Numbered from the stretch's first letter, positions 49,648 to 58,804 are shown. The stretch: DNA of 64,000 nt from Nocardia vinacea (GCF_035920345.1 NZ_CP109149.1:1984001-2048000), one strand, 5' to 3'. Program-made: numbers and translations. The notes: a model not told the origin generated them from the sequence alone.

Positions 49648-50276
49648 GTGGCCGGCTCCGCATCGAGCAGGTGGTGACTTCCGGCGTCTTCGAACTCGAT
49701 GGCGGTTCCTGGGATGTCGACAACAATGTCTGGGTGGTGGGCGATGACGACCAAGTGATCGTCATCGACGCGGCCCATGACGCCAAACCAGTCATGGAGG
49801 CCATCGGCGACCGCGATGTCGTCGCCGTCGCATGCACCCACGGGCACAACGACCACGTCACCTTCGCCCCGCAACTCGCCGAAGATGTCTATGCGCCCGT
49901 TCTGGTGCACCCCGGAGACGACTCGCTCTGGCAGCTGACACACCCAGGTGAGTCATACTGGCCGCTCACCGACGGACAGCGCATTGCCATAGCGGGGACG
50001 GAGCTGCACGTCATCCACGCGCCCGGCCACTCACCGGGGTCGGTGTGCCTGTACATCCCCGAGGCCGACACCCTGTTCTCGGGCGACACCTTGTTCGCGG
50101 GCGGACCGGGGGCCACCGGCCGGTCGTTCTCGGATTTCCCCACCATTATCGGTTCCATCCGCGACCGCCTGCTCACGCTCCCGGAGCACACCCGTGTCTA
50201 CACCGGCCACGGTGACGGCACGACCATCGGCACCGAAGCACCCCACCTGGCGGAGTGGATCGCCCGCGGGTTCTGA
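49644..50276 (+). CDS. Metallo-beta-lactamase-fold hydrolase, probable S-formylmycothiol-linked thioesterase
   Basis: 210 residues from GTG 49644, overlapping the dehydrogenase stop (GTGA). Metal motif THGHNDHV (HxHxDH), further metal His in HAPGHSPGS, Asp in [10 protein letters not shown] and final His in YTGHGDGT, so the glyoxalase-II-like dinuclear site is complete. Position after the mycothiol-formaldehyde dehydrogenase and fold both suggest hydrolysis of S-formylmycothiol to formate plus mycothiol. That step is inferred, not proven for the family as far as I know. The formate would then go to the FdhF-like enzyme encoded next. Confidence 0.88.
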   Translation: MSGRLRIEQVVTSGVFELDGGSWDVDNNVWVVGDDDQVIVIDAAHDAKPVMEAIGDRDVVAVACTHGHNDHVTFAPQLAEDVYAPVLVHPGDDSLWQLTHPGESYWPLTDGQRIAIAGTELHVIHAPGHSPGSVCLYIPEADTLFSGDTLFAGGPGATGRSFSDFPTIIGSIRDRLLTLPEHTRVYTGHGDGTTIGTEAPHLAEWIARGF

Positions 50277-50322
50277 TCTGCCCAGCGCCCCTTCGCATTT
50301 CGAAAGAGAGTGATTCCCCGCC

Positions 50323-52629
50323 ATGCACCGCAACGCGCCGACACGGGACGTCGACGAGTCCGAGCTCTCCGTCACCGCCCCGAAAACCCAGGCGGCGGGC
50401 GTGACAGCGGTGACGGTGGCCTTGGACCGTGCAGTCGCGGAGATGGGCGTGCTCCGCACGGCGCGTACCCTGACCCGCGTCAATCAGCGGCACGGCTTCG
50501 ACTGCCCGGGCTGCGCGTGGCCCGAGCCTGCCGGGCATCGCCGACCGGCCGAGTTCTGCGAGAACGGAGCGAAGGCTGTCGCTGAAGAAGCGACGCTGCG
50601 CACCGTCGGACCGGAATTCTTCGCCCGGCATTCGGTGCGGGAGCTTTCGGAGAAGACCGGGTACTGGCTCGGCCAGCAGGGACGTCTGACCCATCCAATG
50701 GTCTTGCGGCCCGGCGACACTCACTACTCCCCCATCGACTGGGCGGACGCCTACCGATTGATCGCGGCCAAGTTGCGCGACCTCACCTCTCCTGACGATG
50801 CTCTGTTCTACACCTCCGGCCGCACCGCCAACGAGACCGCGTTCCTCTATCAACTGCTCGTGCGTAGCTTCGGCACCAACAACCTGCCGGACTGCTCGAA
50901 CATGTGCCACGAATCCTCCGGCACCGCGCTGACCGGCTCCATCGGCATCGGCAAGGGTTCGGTGTCGATAGACGACTTCGAAAAAGCCGACCTGATCGTG
51001 GTGGCTGGACAGAATCCCGGCACCAACCACCCGCGCATGCTGTCGGCGTTGCAGAAGGCCAAGGCGGCGGGGGCGAAGATCATCGCGATCAATCCCCTGC
51101 CCGAGACCGGACTAGTCGGCTTCCGAGATCCACAGACGGTCAAGGGCCTCGCCACCGGCGTCACCATTGCCGATGAATTCCTGCAAATCCGCCTCGGCGG
51201 CGATATGGCGCTGTTCCAAGGGCTGGGCAGGTTGCTGTTCGAGGCCGATGACCGCGCGCCTGGCACCGTGGTCGACCGGGAGTTCGTCGACACTCGGACC
51301 GCAGGCTTCGCCTCATACGAAAAGCACATGCGCGCAGTCGATCTCGCTCTCGTCGAGGAAGCGACCGGCTTGACTCACCAACAGCTGGAACAGGCTGCCG
51401 CACTGTTGGCCGGTTCGAAGGCGACCATTCTGTGCTGGGCCATGGGCCTCACCCAACAGCGTCACGGGGTCGCCACCATCGAGGAGGGCACGAACCTGCT
51501 GCTGCTACGCGGCATGATCGGCAAACCGGGCGCGGGTGTGTGCCCGGTCCGCGGGCATTCGAACGTGCAGGGCGACCGCACCATGGGCATCTGGGAGAAG
51601 ATGCCCGAAACCTTCCTCGCCGCACTGGATTCCGAATTCGGCATCACCAGCCCGCGCCGCCACGGCTATGACGCCGTCGACGCCATTCGCGCCATGCGGG
51701 ACGGGCGTGCCACGGTGTTCTTCGGCATGGGCGGCAATTTCGTCTCCGCCGCCCCCGACACCGACGCCACCGAGTCCGCGCTGCGCAACTGCGCGCTTAC
51801 CGTCCACGTCTCGACGAAACTAAATCGCAGCCACGTTGTCCACGGCAGCACCGCACTCATCCTGCCCACCCTCGGCCGCAGCGACCTCGACCTCTCCCCT
51901 GCCGGAGTCAAACAGCAAGTGTCGGTGGAGGATTCGATGTCGATGGTGCACCTGTCCACCGGACGGCTGCGGCCGGTCGGCGATCAGCTGCGCAGCGAGG
52001 TCGCCATCGTCTGCGAGCTGGCCGAGGAACTGTTCGGCCCGGACCACTCCGTCCCCTGGGCGGAATTCCGGCGCGATTACGACGCCATCCGAGACGCCAT
52101 CGCCCGCGTAGTGCCCGGCTGCGCCGATTACAACAAGCGGGTGCGCCGCCGCGACGGCTTCCAGTTGCCGCACCCTCCCCGCGACACTCGCGAGTTCCAC
52201 ACACCCACCGGCAAGGCCAATTTCGCGGTCAACGACCTGCACTGGCTGCCCGTCCCCGAAGGCCGCCTTATCCTGCAGACCCTGCGCAGCCACGACCAGT
52301 ACAACACCACCATCTACGGACTCGACGATCGTTACCGTGGAATCCACAACGGGCGCAGGGTCGTTCTGGTGCATCCCGACGATATCGCCGCCCTCGGTTT
52401 CGCCGAAGACGACCTGGTGGATCTGGTATCGGAGTGGACCGACGGCATCGAACGCAGGGTCACCGGCTTCCGGCTGGTCCCCTATTCCACTCCCCGGGGC
52501 AATGCCGCCGCCTACTACCCCGAAACCAATCCGCTGGTCCCGCTCGGCCACGTCGCCGAACGGTCCAATACGCCGGTCTCCAAGGCCGTCACGATCCGCC
52601 TGGAAGCCAGCGACCAGGTACAGCGATGA
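50323..52629 (+). CDS. FdhF/YdeP family molybdopterin oxidoreductase (formate dehydrogenase-like)
   Basis: 768 residues from ATG 50323. Typical FdhF/YdeP features: N-terminal GFDCPGCAWPEP with Cys61/Cys64, the Mo-ligand loop CSNMCHESSG with Cys195, LIVVAGQNPGTNHPR, CPVRGHSNVQGDRTMGI and C-terminal cofactor domain motifs (LQTLRSHDQYNTTIYG). The N-terminal cysteines replace the usual [4Fe-4S] CxxCxxxC set, as in the family. No separate NADH-linked FdhB subunit is present. It is followed by fdhD, needed to sulfurate the Mo cofactor, and preceded by the mycothiol-formaldehyde genes, so formate oxidation to CO2 is the most likely reaction. Confidence 0.88.
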   Translation: MHRNAPTRDVDESELSVTAPKTQAAGVTAVTVALDRAVAEMGVLRTARTLTRVNQRHGFDCPGCAWPEPAGHRRPAEFCENGAKAVAEEATLRTVGPEFFARHSVRELSEKTGYWLGQQGRLTHPMVLRPGDTHYSPIDWADAYRLIAAKLRDLTSPDDALFYTSGRTANETAFLYQLLVRSFGTNNLPDCSNMCHESSGTALTGSIGIGKGSVSIDDFEKADLIVVAGQNPGTNHPRMLSALQKAKAAGAKIIAINPLPETGLVGFRDPQTVKGLATGVTIADEFLQIRLGGDMALFQGLGRLLFEADDRAPGTVVDREFVDTRTAGFASYEKHMRAVDLALVEEATGLTHQQLEQAAALLAGSKATILCWAMGLTQQRHGVATIEEGTNLLLLRGMIGKPGAGVCPVRGHSNVQGDRTMGIWEKMPETFLAALDSEFGITSPRRHGYDAVDAIRAMRDGRATVFFGMGGNFVSAAPDTDATESALRNCALTVHVSTKLNRSHVVHGSTALILPTLGRSDLDLSPAGVKQQVSVEDSMSMVHLSTGRLRPVGDQLRSEVAIVCELAEELFGPDHSVPWAEFRRDYDAIRDAIARVVPGCADYNKRVRRRDGFQLPHPPRDTREFHTPTGKANFAVNDLHWLPVPEGRLILQTLRSHDQYNTTIYGLDDRYRGIHNGRRVVLVHPDDIAALGFAEDDLVDLVSEWTDGIERRVTGFRLVPYSTPRGNAAAYYPETNPLVPLGHVAERSNTPVSKAVTIRLEASDQVQR

Positions 52630-53459
52630 GCCGAATCACGACCCGTCGCAAGACGATTCGGATAACGCCCGCCGGGGAAGTCCGTCGCCCCGACACCCTC
52701 GCCGTCGAAGAACCCCTCGAACTGCGCATCGGCGGCGAACCGTTGACCGTCACCATGCGCACCCCGGGCAGCGATATCGATCTGGCGTACGGATTCCTGT
52801 TCAGCGAGAACATCATCGACTCGGTCGACGATATCGTCTCCGCCCGCTACTGCGCCGGAACCGACGCCTATGACCACAACACCTACAACGTTCTCGATAT
52901 CCGGCTGCGCACGCCCACACCGCTGCCGAGTCGACGCTTCATCACCAACAGCGCCTGCGGCCTCTGCGGTAAGACCACACTCGACGAGGTCCGGACCCGC
53001 ACCCGATTCCGGCCGCCCTACGGCGATTTCACGATCGATTCGACAGTCCTGTCCGCCCTACCCGATGAGCTCCGGTTACATCAGACGGCCTTCGCCGTCA
53101 CCGGCGGGCTGCACGCGGCCGGCCTGTTCACGCGGGACGGCACTGCCCTCGTGGTCCGCGAGGATGTCGGTCGGCACAATGCCGTCGACAAGGTGATCGG
53201 CTGGGCTGTGCGCGAAAACCGTATTCCCGCAGCGGATCTCGCCCTCATCGTGAGCAGCAGGGCCTCGTTCGAGCTGGTGCAGAAGGCCGTGATGGCGGGT
53301 ATTCCCGTGCTGGGCGCGGTCTCGGCCCCCAGCTCTCTGGCGGTGGACCTAGCCGCCGATGCCGGGCTCACCCTCGTCGGCTTCCTGCGCGGCGAGACCA
53401 TGAACATCTATACCGATGCACAGCGTATCGGCATCGACGAGGCCGTCGCGGCCGTGTGA
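52626..53459 (+). CDS. fdhD: FdhD, sulfurtransferase for formate dehydrogenase
   Basis: 277 residues from ATG 52626, overlapping the FdhF stop (ATGA). FdhD signatures: TLAVEEPLELRIGGEPLTVT, TPGSDIDLAYGFLFSE, the sulfur-carrying CGLCG loop (NSACGLCGKTTL), HAAGLFTRDG and VREDVGRHNAVDKVIGWA. It takes sulfur from a cysteine desulfurase and passes it to the molybdenum cofactor of formate dehydrogenase. Direct coupling with the FdhF-like gene supports that enzyme being a formate dehydrogenase. Confidence 0.95.
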   Translation: MSRITTRRKTIRITPAGEVRRPDTLAVEEPLELRIGGEPLTVTMRTPGSDIDLAYGFLFSENIIDSVDDIVSARYCAGTDAYDHNTYNVLDIRLRTPTPLPSRRFITNSACGLCGKTTLDEVRTRTRFRPPYGDFTIDSTVLSALPDELRLHQTAFAVTGGLHAAGLFTRDGTALVVREDVGRHNAVDKVIGWAVRENRIPAADLALIVSSRASFELVQKAVMAGIPVLGAVSAPSSLAVDLAADAGLTLVGFLRGETMNIYTDAQRIGIDEAVAAV

Positions 53460-53475
53460 CACCGGGCTCGCGGGG

Positions 53476-54399
53476 TCAGCGGGCTAGTACCGGGCCGGTG
53501 CGCAACACTTCCGGAGCCATCTCCGCGAAAGCTCGCGCACGCCGCGTCATCCGGGCACTGGAATTCATGACCAGCAGAACGTCGACCGGCGCTCCCATCC
53601 CTTCGAGATCGACTGAGGCAACCGCACTGCCGTCATAGCTACGCTCGGTCCCGGGCCGGTGCAGCAGCACCGCCCAGCCCATGCCGCGACCCACGAAGGT
53701 GCGCACTGTCTCGACGCTTCTGGTCCGGAAACGGATATCCGGCGCATAGCCGGCCTCCGCTATGCGTCCGGTGAAAAACTCCAAGCTGGGAGGCATGTCG
53801 ATCATCACCATCGGCTCGTCGATCAGCTCGGACAGCGCGACGGTGCGCCGCGTGGCGAATCGATGTCCTGCGGGCAGCACAGCGTAGGGCGGGCAGGAGT
53901 ACAGCGGCAGCGTCGTGACATCGCTGCCCAAACCGATGTCGTACATGATCGCCAGATCGCACAGGCCGTCCGCCAGCCGCCGCTGCAGACCTTCGACGGT
54001 GTCCTCGACGAGATCGATCTCCAATTCCGGATATCGGATGGGCACCTCTTCGAGAATCCTGCCCATCACGAACGGGGTGATCGTCGGGAAGCAGCCGATG
54101 GAGAGCTGTCCCGAAATGTCCTGTCCGATGGTGCGCACGGCGCTTTCGAGCTCACCCACATGTCCTAGCACCTGCCGGGCATCGCCGAGCAACTGCCGCC
54201 CCGCAGCCGTCAGCGCGGGCGCTTTGGCGGGTCGGCGCACCAGAACCTGGACGCCGAGCGCCTTCTCCAGCTGGCTGATGGCCAGCGACACCGCGGTCTG
54301 CGAAACATGGAACTCGGCGGCCGCCGCGCTCAATGTTCCCCGTTCGACGGTGGCCACGAAGTATTCGAGCTGGCGCAACGTGACGTCTAGCGACTTCAT
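53476..54399 (-). CDS. LysR-family regulator, divergent to the P450-Rieske operon
   Basis: 307 residues from ATG 54399. Helix-turn-helix in 1-65: LRQLEYFVATVERGTLSAAA, then FHVSQTAVSLAISQLEKALG. The effector domain has GQLSIGCFPTITPFVMGRIL, DLAIMYDIGLGSD and a C-terminal GRGMGWAVLLHRPG. It belongs to a different LysR branch from the proteins encoded at 28817 and 42506. The gene is divergent to the P450 gene at 54499 with about 100 bp between, so it probably controls that operon. No AAACG box is present there, suggesting the P450-Rieske operon has its own switch. Confidence 0.9.
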   Translation of the reverse strand: MKSLDVTLRQLEYFVATVERGTLSAAAAEFHVSQTAVSLAISQLEKALGVQVLVRRPAKAPALTAAGRQLLGDARQVLGHVGELESAVRTIGQDISGQLSIGCFPTITPFVMGRILEEVPIRYPELEIDLVEDTVEGLQRRLADGLCDLAIMYDIGLGSDVTTLPLYSCPPYAVLPAGHRFATRRTVALSELIDEPMVMIDMPPSLEFFTGRIAEAGYAPDIRFRTRSVETVRTFVGRGMGWAVLLHRPGTERSYDGSAVASVDLEGMGAPVDVLLVMNSSARMTRRARAFAEMAPEVLRTGPVLAR

Positions 54400-54498
54400 A
54401 AGGATAACTTAGATCAGACGCCCGATATATGTGCTTTTCATGGGAGATGGCTTGGATCACACTCATGAGGTGCAACACCCTCGATGAGGAGGAATTCG

Positions 54499-55677
54499 GT
54501 GCCGACACCGCAAATCGATCTCGACCTCGACGCCATGATGGTCGACCCCTTTCCCACCTTCGCCACCCTGCGCGAGTCCGAACGCTGGACCTGGTCCGAA
54601 ACCATGAAAATGTGGCTGGTCAGCCGTTTCGAGGACGTGGTCTTCGTGGACTCGCATCCGGAGATCTTCTCCACCGAGATTCCGGGCGCGCTGCTCACTC
54701 GCACCCTCGGGCAGACCATGATCCGCAGTGAAGGAGACCTTCACCGACGCCTCCGTGGCTCCGGTGACGAGCCGCTCAAGCGCCGCTCGATCCAGCGCGC
54801 CTGGCCCGAGGTCATCGACGACCTCGCCCGGCAGTACCTCGAGCCACTTCGCGTTCGCGGCCAGGCCGATCTGGCGGCTGATTTCGCCAATGGCTTCACC
54901 GGGGCCTGCCTGCGGGAGGTGCTCGGTCTCCTCGACGCCACATCCGAGGACATCCATCGCTGGTCCGACGCCTACATCGGCGGATTCATCAATAACAGCG
55001 ATGACCCTGAGGTGTGGAAGGTAGTCGAGAACGCGCGAGCCGAGAACACCGAAGCAGTCCGGCTCGCCATCGAACGGGTGCGTCGCGAGCCCGACGCCAC
55101 GGTGGTCTCGGCCATGGCCCATGCCAGCCCGGAGGACCCGCTGTCCCTCGAGGAGATCGCGGCCAATGTCCAGCTCATGATCGCCGGAGGTTTCAATGAC
55201 GCCCGCGACGCGATCGCGACCCTGCCATGGCTGCTGATGACCCACCCCGAGACTCGGAAGCGGGTCCGCGAGGACAGTGCGGCATTCGAGCGCGCCATCG
55301 ACGAATCCGTGCGGTGGCTGACACCGGTAGGCAGTTACCCGCGCCGACTGATCCAAGACTTCTCCAGTTCCGCAGCGGATTTGAAAGCTGGCGATACCGT
55401 TCTCGTGCTGGCGATGTCGGCCGACTACGACGAGCGGAAGTTCACCGATCCGGAGACGTTCGATATCGACCGCCCAGCCCTGGAAGATCACCTCGGTTTC
55501 TCCGTCGGTGCGCATTTCTGCCTCGGCAGTCACCTGGTGCGCGCGATGATGCGCGCCGCCGTGCCCCGGATCCTCGATCTGCCCGGCATCCGACCCGCCG
55601 ACGAACCGCAGTTCGTCGGCTGGCAGTTCCGCGGACCGGCATCGGTGCCGGTGCTGTTCGACCAGACGGAGAAGTAA
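54499..55677 (+). CDS. Cytochrome P450 (partner of a Rieske ferredoxin)
   Basis: 392 residues from GTG 54499 (GAGGAGGAA upstream). Heme loop GFSVGAHFCLGSHLVR with Cys about 341, ExxR in DESVRWLTPV, and the I-helix LMIAGGFNDARDAI. The I-helix lacks the usual acid-Thr pair and reads GGFNDARD, a form I associate with aromatic O-demethylating P450s of actinobacteria (for example the CYP255 group), though I cannot verify that here. The next two genes, overlapping, encode a Rieske ferredoxin and its reductase. With formaldehyde-oxidising genes just upstream, demethylation of a methoxy- or N-methyl compound is a plausible role. Confidence 0.9.
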   Translation: MPTPQIDLDLDAMMVDPFPTFATLRESERWTWSETMKMWLVSRFEDVVFVDSHPEIFSTEIPGALLTRTLGQTMIRSEGDLHRRLRGSGDEPLKRRSIQRAWPEVIDDLARQYLEPLRVRGQADLAADFANGFTGACLREVLGLLDATSEDIHRWSDAYIGGFINNSDDPEVWKVVENARAENTEAVRLAIERVRREPDATVVSAMAHASPEDPLSLEEIAANVQLMIAGGFNDARDAIATLPWLLMTHPETRKRVREDSAAFERAIDESVRWLTPVGSYPRRLIQDFSSSAADLKAGDTVLVLAMSADYDERKFTDPETFDIDRPALEDHLGFSVGAHFCLGSHLVRAMMRAAVPRILDLPGIRPADEPQFVGWQFRGPASVPVLFDQTEK

Positions 55678-56012
55678 TGAGCGACACCATGATTCGAATC
55701 AAACTGTGCGACCGCTCGGACGTTCCCGCGAACGGCATCATCCGCGTCACCGATGTGCCGGGGATCGACATCCCCCTCGCGGTAGCCGACTCGGATGGCG
55801 AGATCTTCTGTATCGCCGATACCTGCAGCCATCAGACCGCCTCGCTGTCCGACGGCTGGGTCGAGGACGGCTGCGTCGAGTGTCCGCTGCACGAATCACG
55901 TTTCGATCTGGCGACCGGGTCGCCCGATGTCCCCCCGGCCCGTACACCGATCGCCACGTTCCCCGTGGTGGTCGAGAATGGCCAAGTCTTCCTCGTGGAG
56001 GCGCGATCGTGA
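55677..56012 (+). CDS. Rieske-type [2Fe-2S] ferredoxin
   Basis: 111 residues; ATG 55677 overlaps the P450 stop (TAATG). The Rieske cluster motifs are both present: CSH in IADTCSHQTASL and CPLH in CVECPLHESRFDL, giving C-x-H-x15-17-C-x2-H. The surrounding fold (IPLAVADSDGEIFCI, PVVVENGQVFLVEA) matches BphF/CarAc-type ferredoxins that serve ring-hydroxylating dioxygenases. Here there is no oxygenase of that class; the only oxygenase in the operon is the P450. So it is probably the electron carrier between the reductase at 56009 and that P450. Confidence 0.93.
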   Translation: MSDTMIRIKLCDRSDVPANGIIRVTDVPGIDIPLAVADSDGEIFCIADTCSHQTASLSDGWVEDGCVECPLHESRFDLATGSPDVPPARTPIATFPVVVENGQVFLVEARS

Positions 56013-57187
56013 CCCACATCGCCGTGGTCGGCGCATCGCTGGCGGGCCTGCGGGCCGCCGAAACCCTGCGCGCGGAGGGATTCGACGGTGAGTTGACCAT
56101 CATCGGGGACGAGCCCCACCTGCCTTACGATCGCCCACCCCTGTCCAAGGACTTCCTGCTCGGCAAGGTCGAGATCGCCGATATCGCGTTGGCGGACAGC
56201 GCCTCTCACGAATCCCTCGACGCACGCTGGGTATTGGGACCGGGGGCGACCCGCCTGCGGACGGGGCAGGTGACCATCGGTGACGGGGAAACCTTGGCCA
56301 CCGATGGAATTGTCATCGCCACCGGAGCCCGTGCCCGGCGAATTCCCAAGGGCGACAGGCTAACCGGAATTCGCGTCCTGCGCACTCTCGACGATGCCAT
56401 CGCGCTTCGGCAGTCACTCGAGTCCGCGCAGCGGGTTGTGATCGTGGGCGCCGGTTTCATCGGCGCCGAAGTCGCCTCCACGGCGGCCGCTCTCGGCAAA
56501 CAGGTGACCATTGTGGAAGCCGAGGGACAGCCGTTTCAGGCGCACCTGGGCCGAGTGGCTTCCGATCTGCTCCGTCGGACGATGAACGACCACAACGTCG
56601 AGCTTCGCACCCGCCACACAGTCTCCGAATTCGATGGCGCTCAGCGGGTCTCGGCCGTCGTGCTGGATGATGGCACGCGACTATCGGCCGACCTGGTCCT
56701 CGTCGGCATCGGCGCGATTCCCAATACGGAGTGGCTCGAGGGATCCGGCGTGCTCTGCGACAACGGCGTGCTGACCGATGCCTGGGGCCGGACGAATGTG
56801 GCGGGCATCGTGGCCGCTGGCGACGTGGCGCGATTCCAGCGCGGCGACCGGCAGATTCGAGTGGAGCATTGGACGTCGGCGTCCGGCATGGCGGCCACCG
56901 CGGCGCGAGCGTTGCTAGCTCACCTCACGGGTGTAGCGCCGGGTGCCCCACATCTCGACGCACCGTACTTCTGGTCCGAGCAGTTCGGCCACCGGATCCA
57001 AATGGTCGGCCGAATCCAGCCGGACCTTCCGGTTGACATCGTCGAGGGGGCGGTCGACAACGGGAGATTCGTGGCAGTGCAACGCAGCGCCGACGCCGTC
57101 ACCGCGGTGCTGGGCTGGAGCATGCCGCGCGAGTTCACACAGTGGCGACGCCGGAACACTGATTCGCTCCGGGAAGCCGCTCACTGA
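56009..57187 (+). CDS. FAD-dependent NADH:ferredoxin reductase (BphG-like)
   Basis: 392 residues from GTG 56009, overlapping the Rieske stop (GTGA). FAD motif IAVVGASLAGLRAAETLRAE, PYDRPPLSKDFLLG, NAD motif VVIVGAGFIGAEVASTAAAL, LVLVGIGAIPNTEWLEGSG, FAD motif GIVAAGDVARFQRG and the C-domain PYFWSEQFGHRIQMVGR. It is a standard oxygenase-coupled ferredoxin reductase, one of three in this window (others at 24964 and 35705). It closes the LysR-controlled three-gene P450 system and is followed by a hairpin. Confidence 0.92.
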   Translation: MTHIAVVGASLAGLRAAETLRAEGFDGELTIIGDEPHLPYDRPPLSKDFLLGKVEIADIALADSASHESLDARWVLGPGATRLRTGQVTIGDGETLATDGIVIATGARARRIPKGDRLTGIRVLRTLDDAIALRQSLESAQRVVIVGAGFIGAEVASTAAALGKQVTIVEAEGQPFQAHLGRVASDLLRRTMNDHNVELRTRHTVSEFDGAQRVSAVVLDDGTRLSADLVLVGIGAIPNTEWLEGSGVLCDNGVLTDAWGRTNVAGIVAAGDVARFQRGDRQIRVEHWTSASGMAATAARALLAHLTGVAPGAPHLDAPYFWSEQFGHRIQMVGRIQPDLPVDIVEGAVDNGRFVAVQRSADAVTAVLGWSMPREFTQWRRRNTDSLREAAH

Positions 57188-57196
57188 CGACAGTGA

Positions 57197-57232
57197 TATC
57201 GAAGTCCGGTACATCCGTGCCGGACTTCGATA
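57197..57232. terminator. 13-bp stem hairpin after the reductase
   Basis: TATCGAAGTCCGG pairs perfectly with CCGGACTTCGATA across a 10-base loop, 9 bp after the reductase stop. It probably ends the P450-Rieske-reductase operon; no T-run follows. Confidence 0.7.
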
Positions 57233-57315
57233 CCAATACTCACTGTTTGTGGTCCGGCCCAGCGCCCCGTCGAGCGCCCGGGTGCGGATGGATGTTCGAC
57301 CGGGAGCCGGTCAGA

Positions 57316-58537
57316 TCAGCCGGTCGTCACAGTGACCGGCAGAGATGCCAAGCCGCGCAACACATTGTTGTAGTGACGAACCGGAGCGGCGGCGTGGATG
57401 TGGCTGACCTTGTGCAGCAACGCGTTCAGGACCGCCTCGCCCTCAATCGCCGCCAGCGCCTGGCCCGCGCAGCCGTGCAGCCCGTAGCCGAAGCCGAGAT
57501 GGTCGGTGTTCGCACGGGTGATATCGAATCGATCGGCATCGGCCCATTTGCGCTCGTCCCGATTGGCCGAGCCGTACAGGACCGCCAGGCGCGACCCTGC
57601 CGACAGGTCGACGCCCTCGAGGGTCACATCCGTTCGCGCGGTGCGCCCGAATAGTTGCGCCGGAGATTCACAGCGCAACACCTCGCGCAGCGCCTGCGGA
57701 ACCAGCGTCGGATCGGCGCGCAGCGCCTGCCACTGGTCGGGGTTCTCGGCGAACAACCACACGGCATGGCCGAGCGCGTGCACCGTCGTATCCATACCCG
57801 CGGCGACATAGGCCAATACAAGGAAGGGCGCGGCTTCACGTGGGATCCGTCCGGCGTCGGCTGCCTCGTAGACCGCGCGGCCCATACTGCCCTCGGCCAG
57901 CGCGTCGCGGGTCACGGTAACCGTCACATATTCGGTCAACGCGTCCAGAGCAGGGAGCGACGCACGGGTGCGGTCGTTATCGGGGCCGAAGGTATTGAAG
58001 TTCGCGTCGAGTAGCGGCAGCAGATCCGCACGCCCCTCCCGTGGTAGCCCGATGAGATCACCGACGATGTCGACGGGGAAGCGGTGGGCGAGCTCGGCAA
58101 CCGCGTCGAATGAGCCCTGATCGACCAGTCGATCGACGAGTTCCTCGCTGATCGACCAGTCGATCGACGAGTTCCTCAGCACGGCGCGCGATTTCGGGTC
58201 GCAGGGCGCGCACGGCGCGCGGCGCCAGCCGCTCGGCCAGCACTCCGCGCATCTGATCGTGCCAGGGCGGATCGGCGCGAATGACGCCGCGATCGCTGAT
58301 GAACTCCTTGGCGGCCTCGTTGAACGCGACATCGGATGAGGAGAACGACTTCCAGTCCCCTAGTACTTCGCGAGCCTGCTCGTATCGAGGTATCGCGTAC
58401 GCGTCGATCCGGTTCAGATACACAATCGGACCCGCATCGCGCAGCTCGCGGTAGACCTCGTAGGGAGCGGCCATCACCTTATCGGAAAACAGGTCGATAT
58501 CGGACCGCGGAACAAGAACGGACGTGGGAACGGGCAT
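57316..58537 (-). pseudogene. Cytochrome P450 disrupted by a 31-bp tandem duplication
   Basis: From ATG 58537 (AAGGATC upstream) the N-terminal half reads FSDKVMAAPYEVYRELRDAG, then DPPWHDQMRGVLAERLAPRA and ELVDRLVDQ, and then turns into nonsense near 58140. The C-terminal half is intact in another frame from ELVDRLVDQGSFDAVAELAH: PVDIVGDLIGLP, I-helix AAGMDTTVHALGHAV, heme loop GFGYGLHGCAGQA, stop at 57316. A 31-bp unit stands twice in tandem at 58117-58178; removing one copy gives a single frame of 396 residues with every P450 motif. The gene is therefore freshly broken, or the duplication is an assembly error. Its ferredoxin gene 31 bp upstream is intact. Confidence 0.85.
58117..58178. repeat. 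31-bp tandem duplication inside the P450 gene
   Basis: Units 58117-58147 and 58148-58178 match at 30 of 31 positions, each starting CTGATCGACCAGTCGATCGA; only the last base differs (G versus A). The unit length is not a multiple of three, so it shifts the P450 frame. The unit also contains GATCGACCAGTCGATC-like internal repeats that favour slippage. Confidence 0.9.
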
Positions 58538-58568
58538 GTGGAGATCCTTTGGTACGGGCCGACTTCGG

Positions 58569-58760
58569 CTATGCCTCGAGGTGCAGGGCGGCGACCGGGC
58601 ACAGCCGTGCCGCGGACTCGGCTTTGCGGACGAACTCCGGCGGTACGACCGCCCGGGTGACGACCACGACGGCGTCGTCGTCCAGGTCGAACACCTCGGG
58701 CGCCGCGTCCACACAGAGTCCGTGGCCTTCGCAACGAGCGAGGTCTGCGCTGATCCTCAT
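58569..58760 (-). CDS. P450-type [3Fe-4S]/[4Fe-4S] ferredoxin
   Basis: 63 residues from ATG 58760 (GGAGGAGAAC upstream). Motif CEGHGLCVDAAPEVF and the closing CPVAALHLEA give C-x5-C-xn-C-P as in single-cluster ferredoxins of actinobacterial P450s. It overlaps none but lies 31 bp before the broken P450 in the same direction, so it was that enzyme's electron donor. Operator box 3 lies 32 bp upstream of its start. With the P450 frame lost it may now serve another oxygenase. Confidence 0.92.
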   Translation of the reverse strand: MRISADLARCEGHGLCVDAAPEVFDLDDDAVVVVTRAVVPPEFVRKAESAARLCPVAALHLEA

Positions 58761-58791
58761 GTTCTCCTCCTGATCACGGATGCATTAACAG

Positions 58792-58804
58792 AAACGATCC
58801 GTTT
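58792..58804. promoter_or_regulatory. Operator box 3: AAACG-ATC-CGTTT
   Basis: The most symmetric of the five boxes; with flanks the 15 bases GAAACG-ATC-CGTTTC are a perfect 6+3+6 palindrome. It lies 32 bp upstream of the ferredoxin/P450 operon (minus) and about 190 bp before the binding-protein-like gene (plus). Confidence 0.65.
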
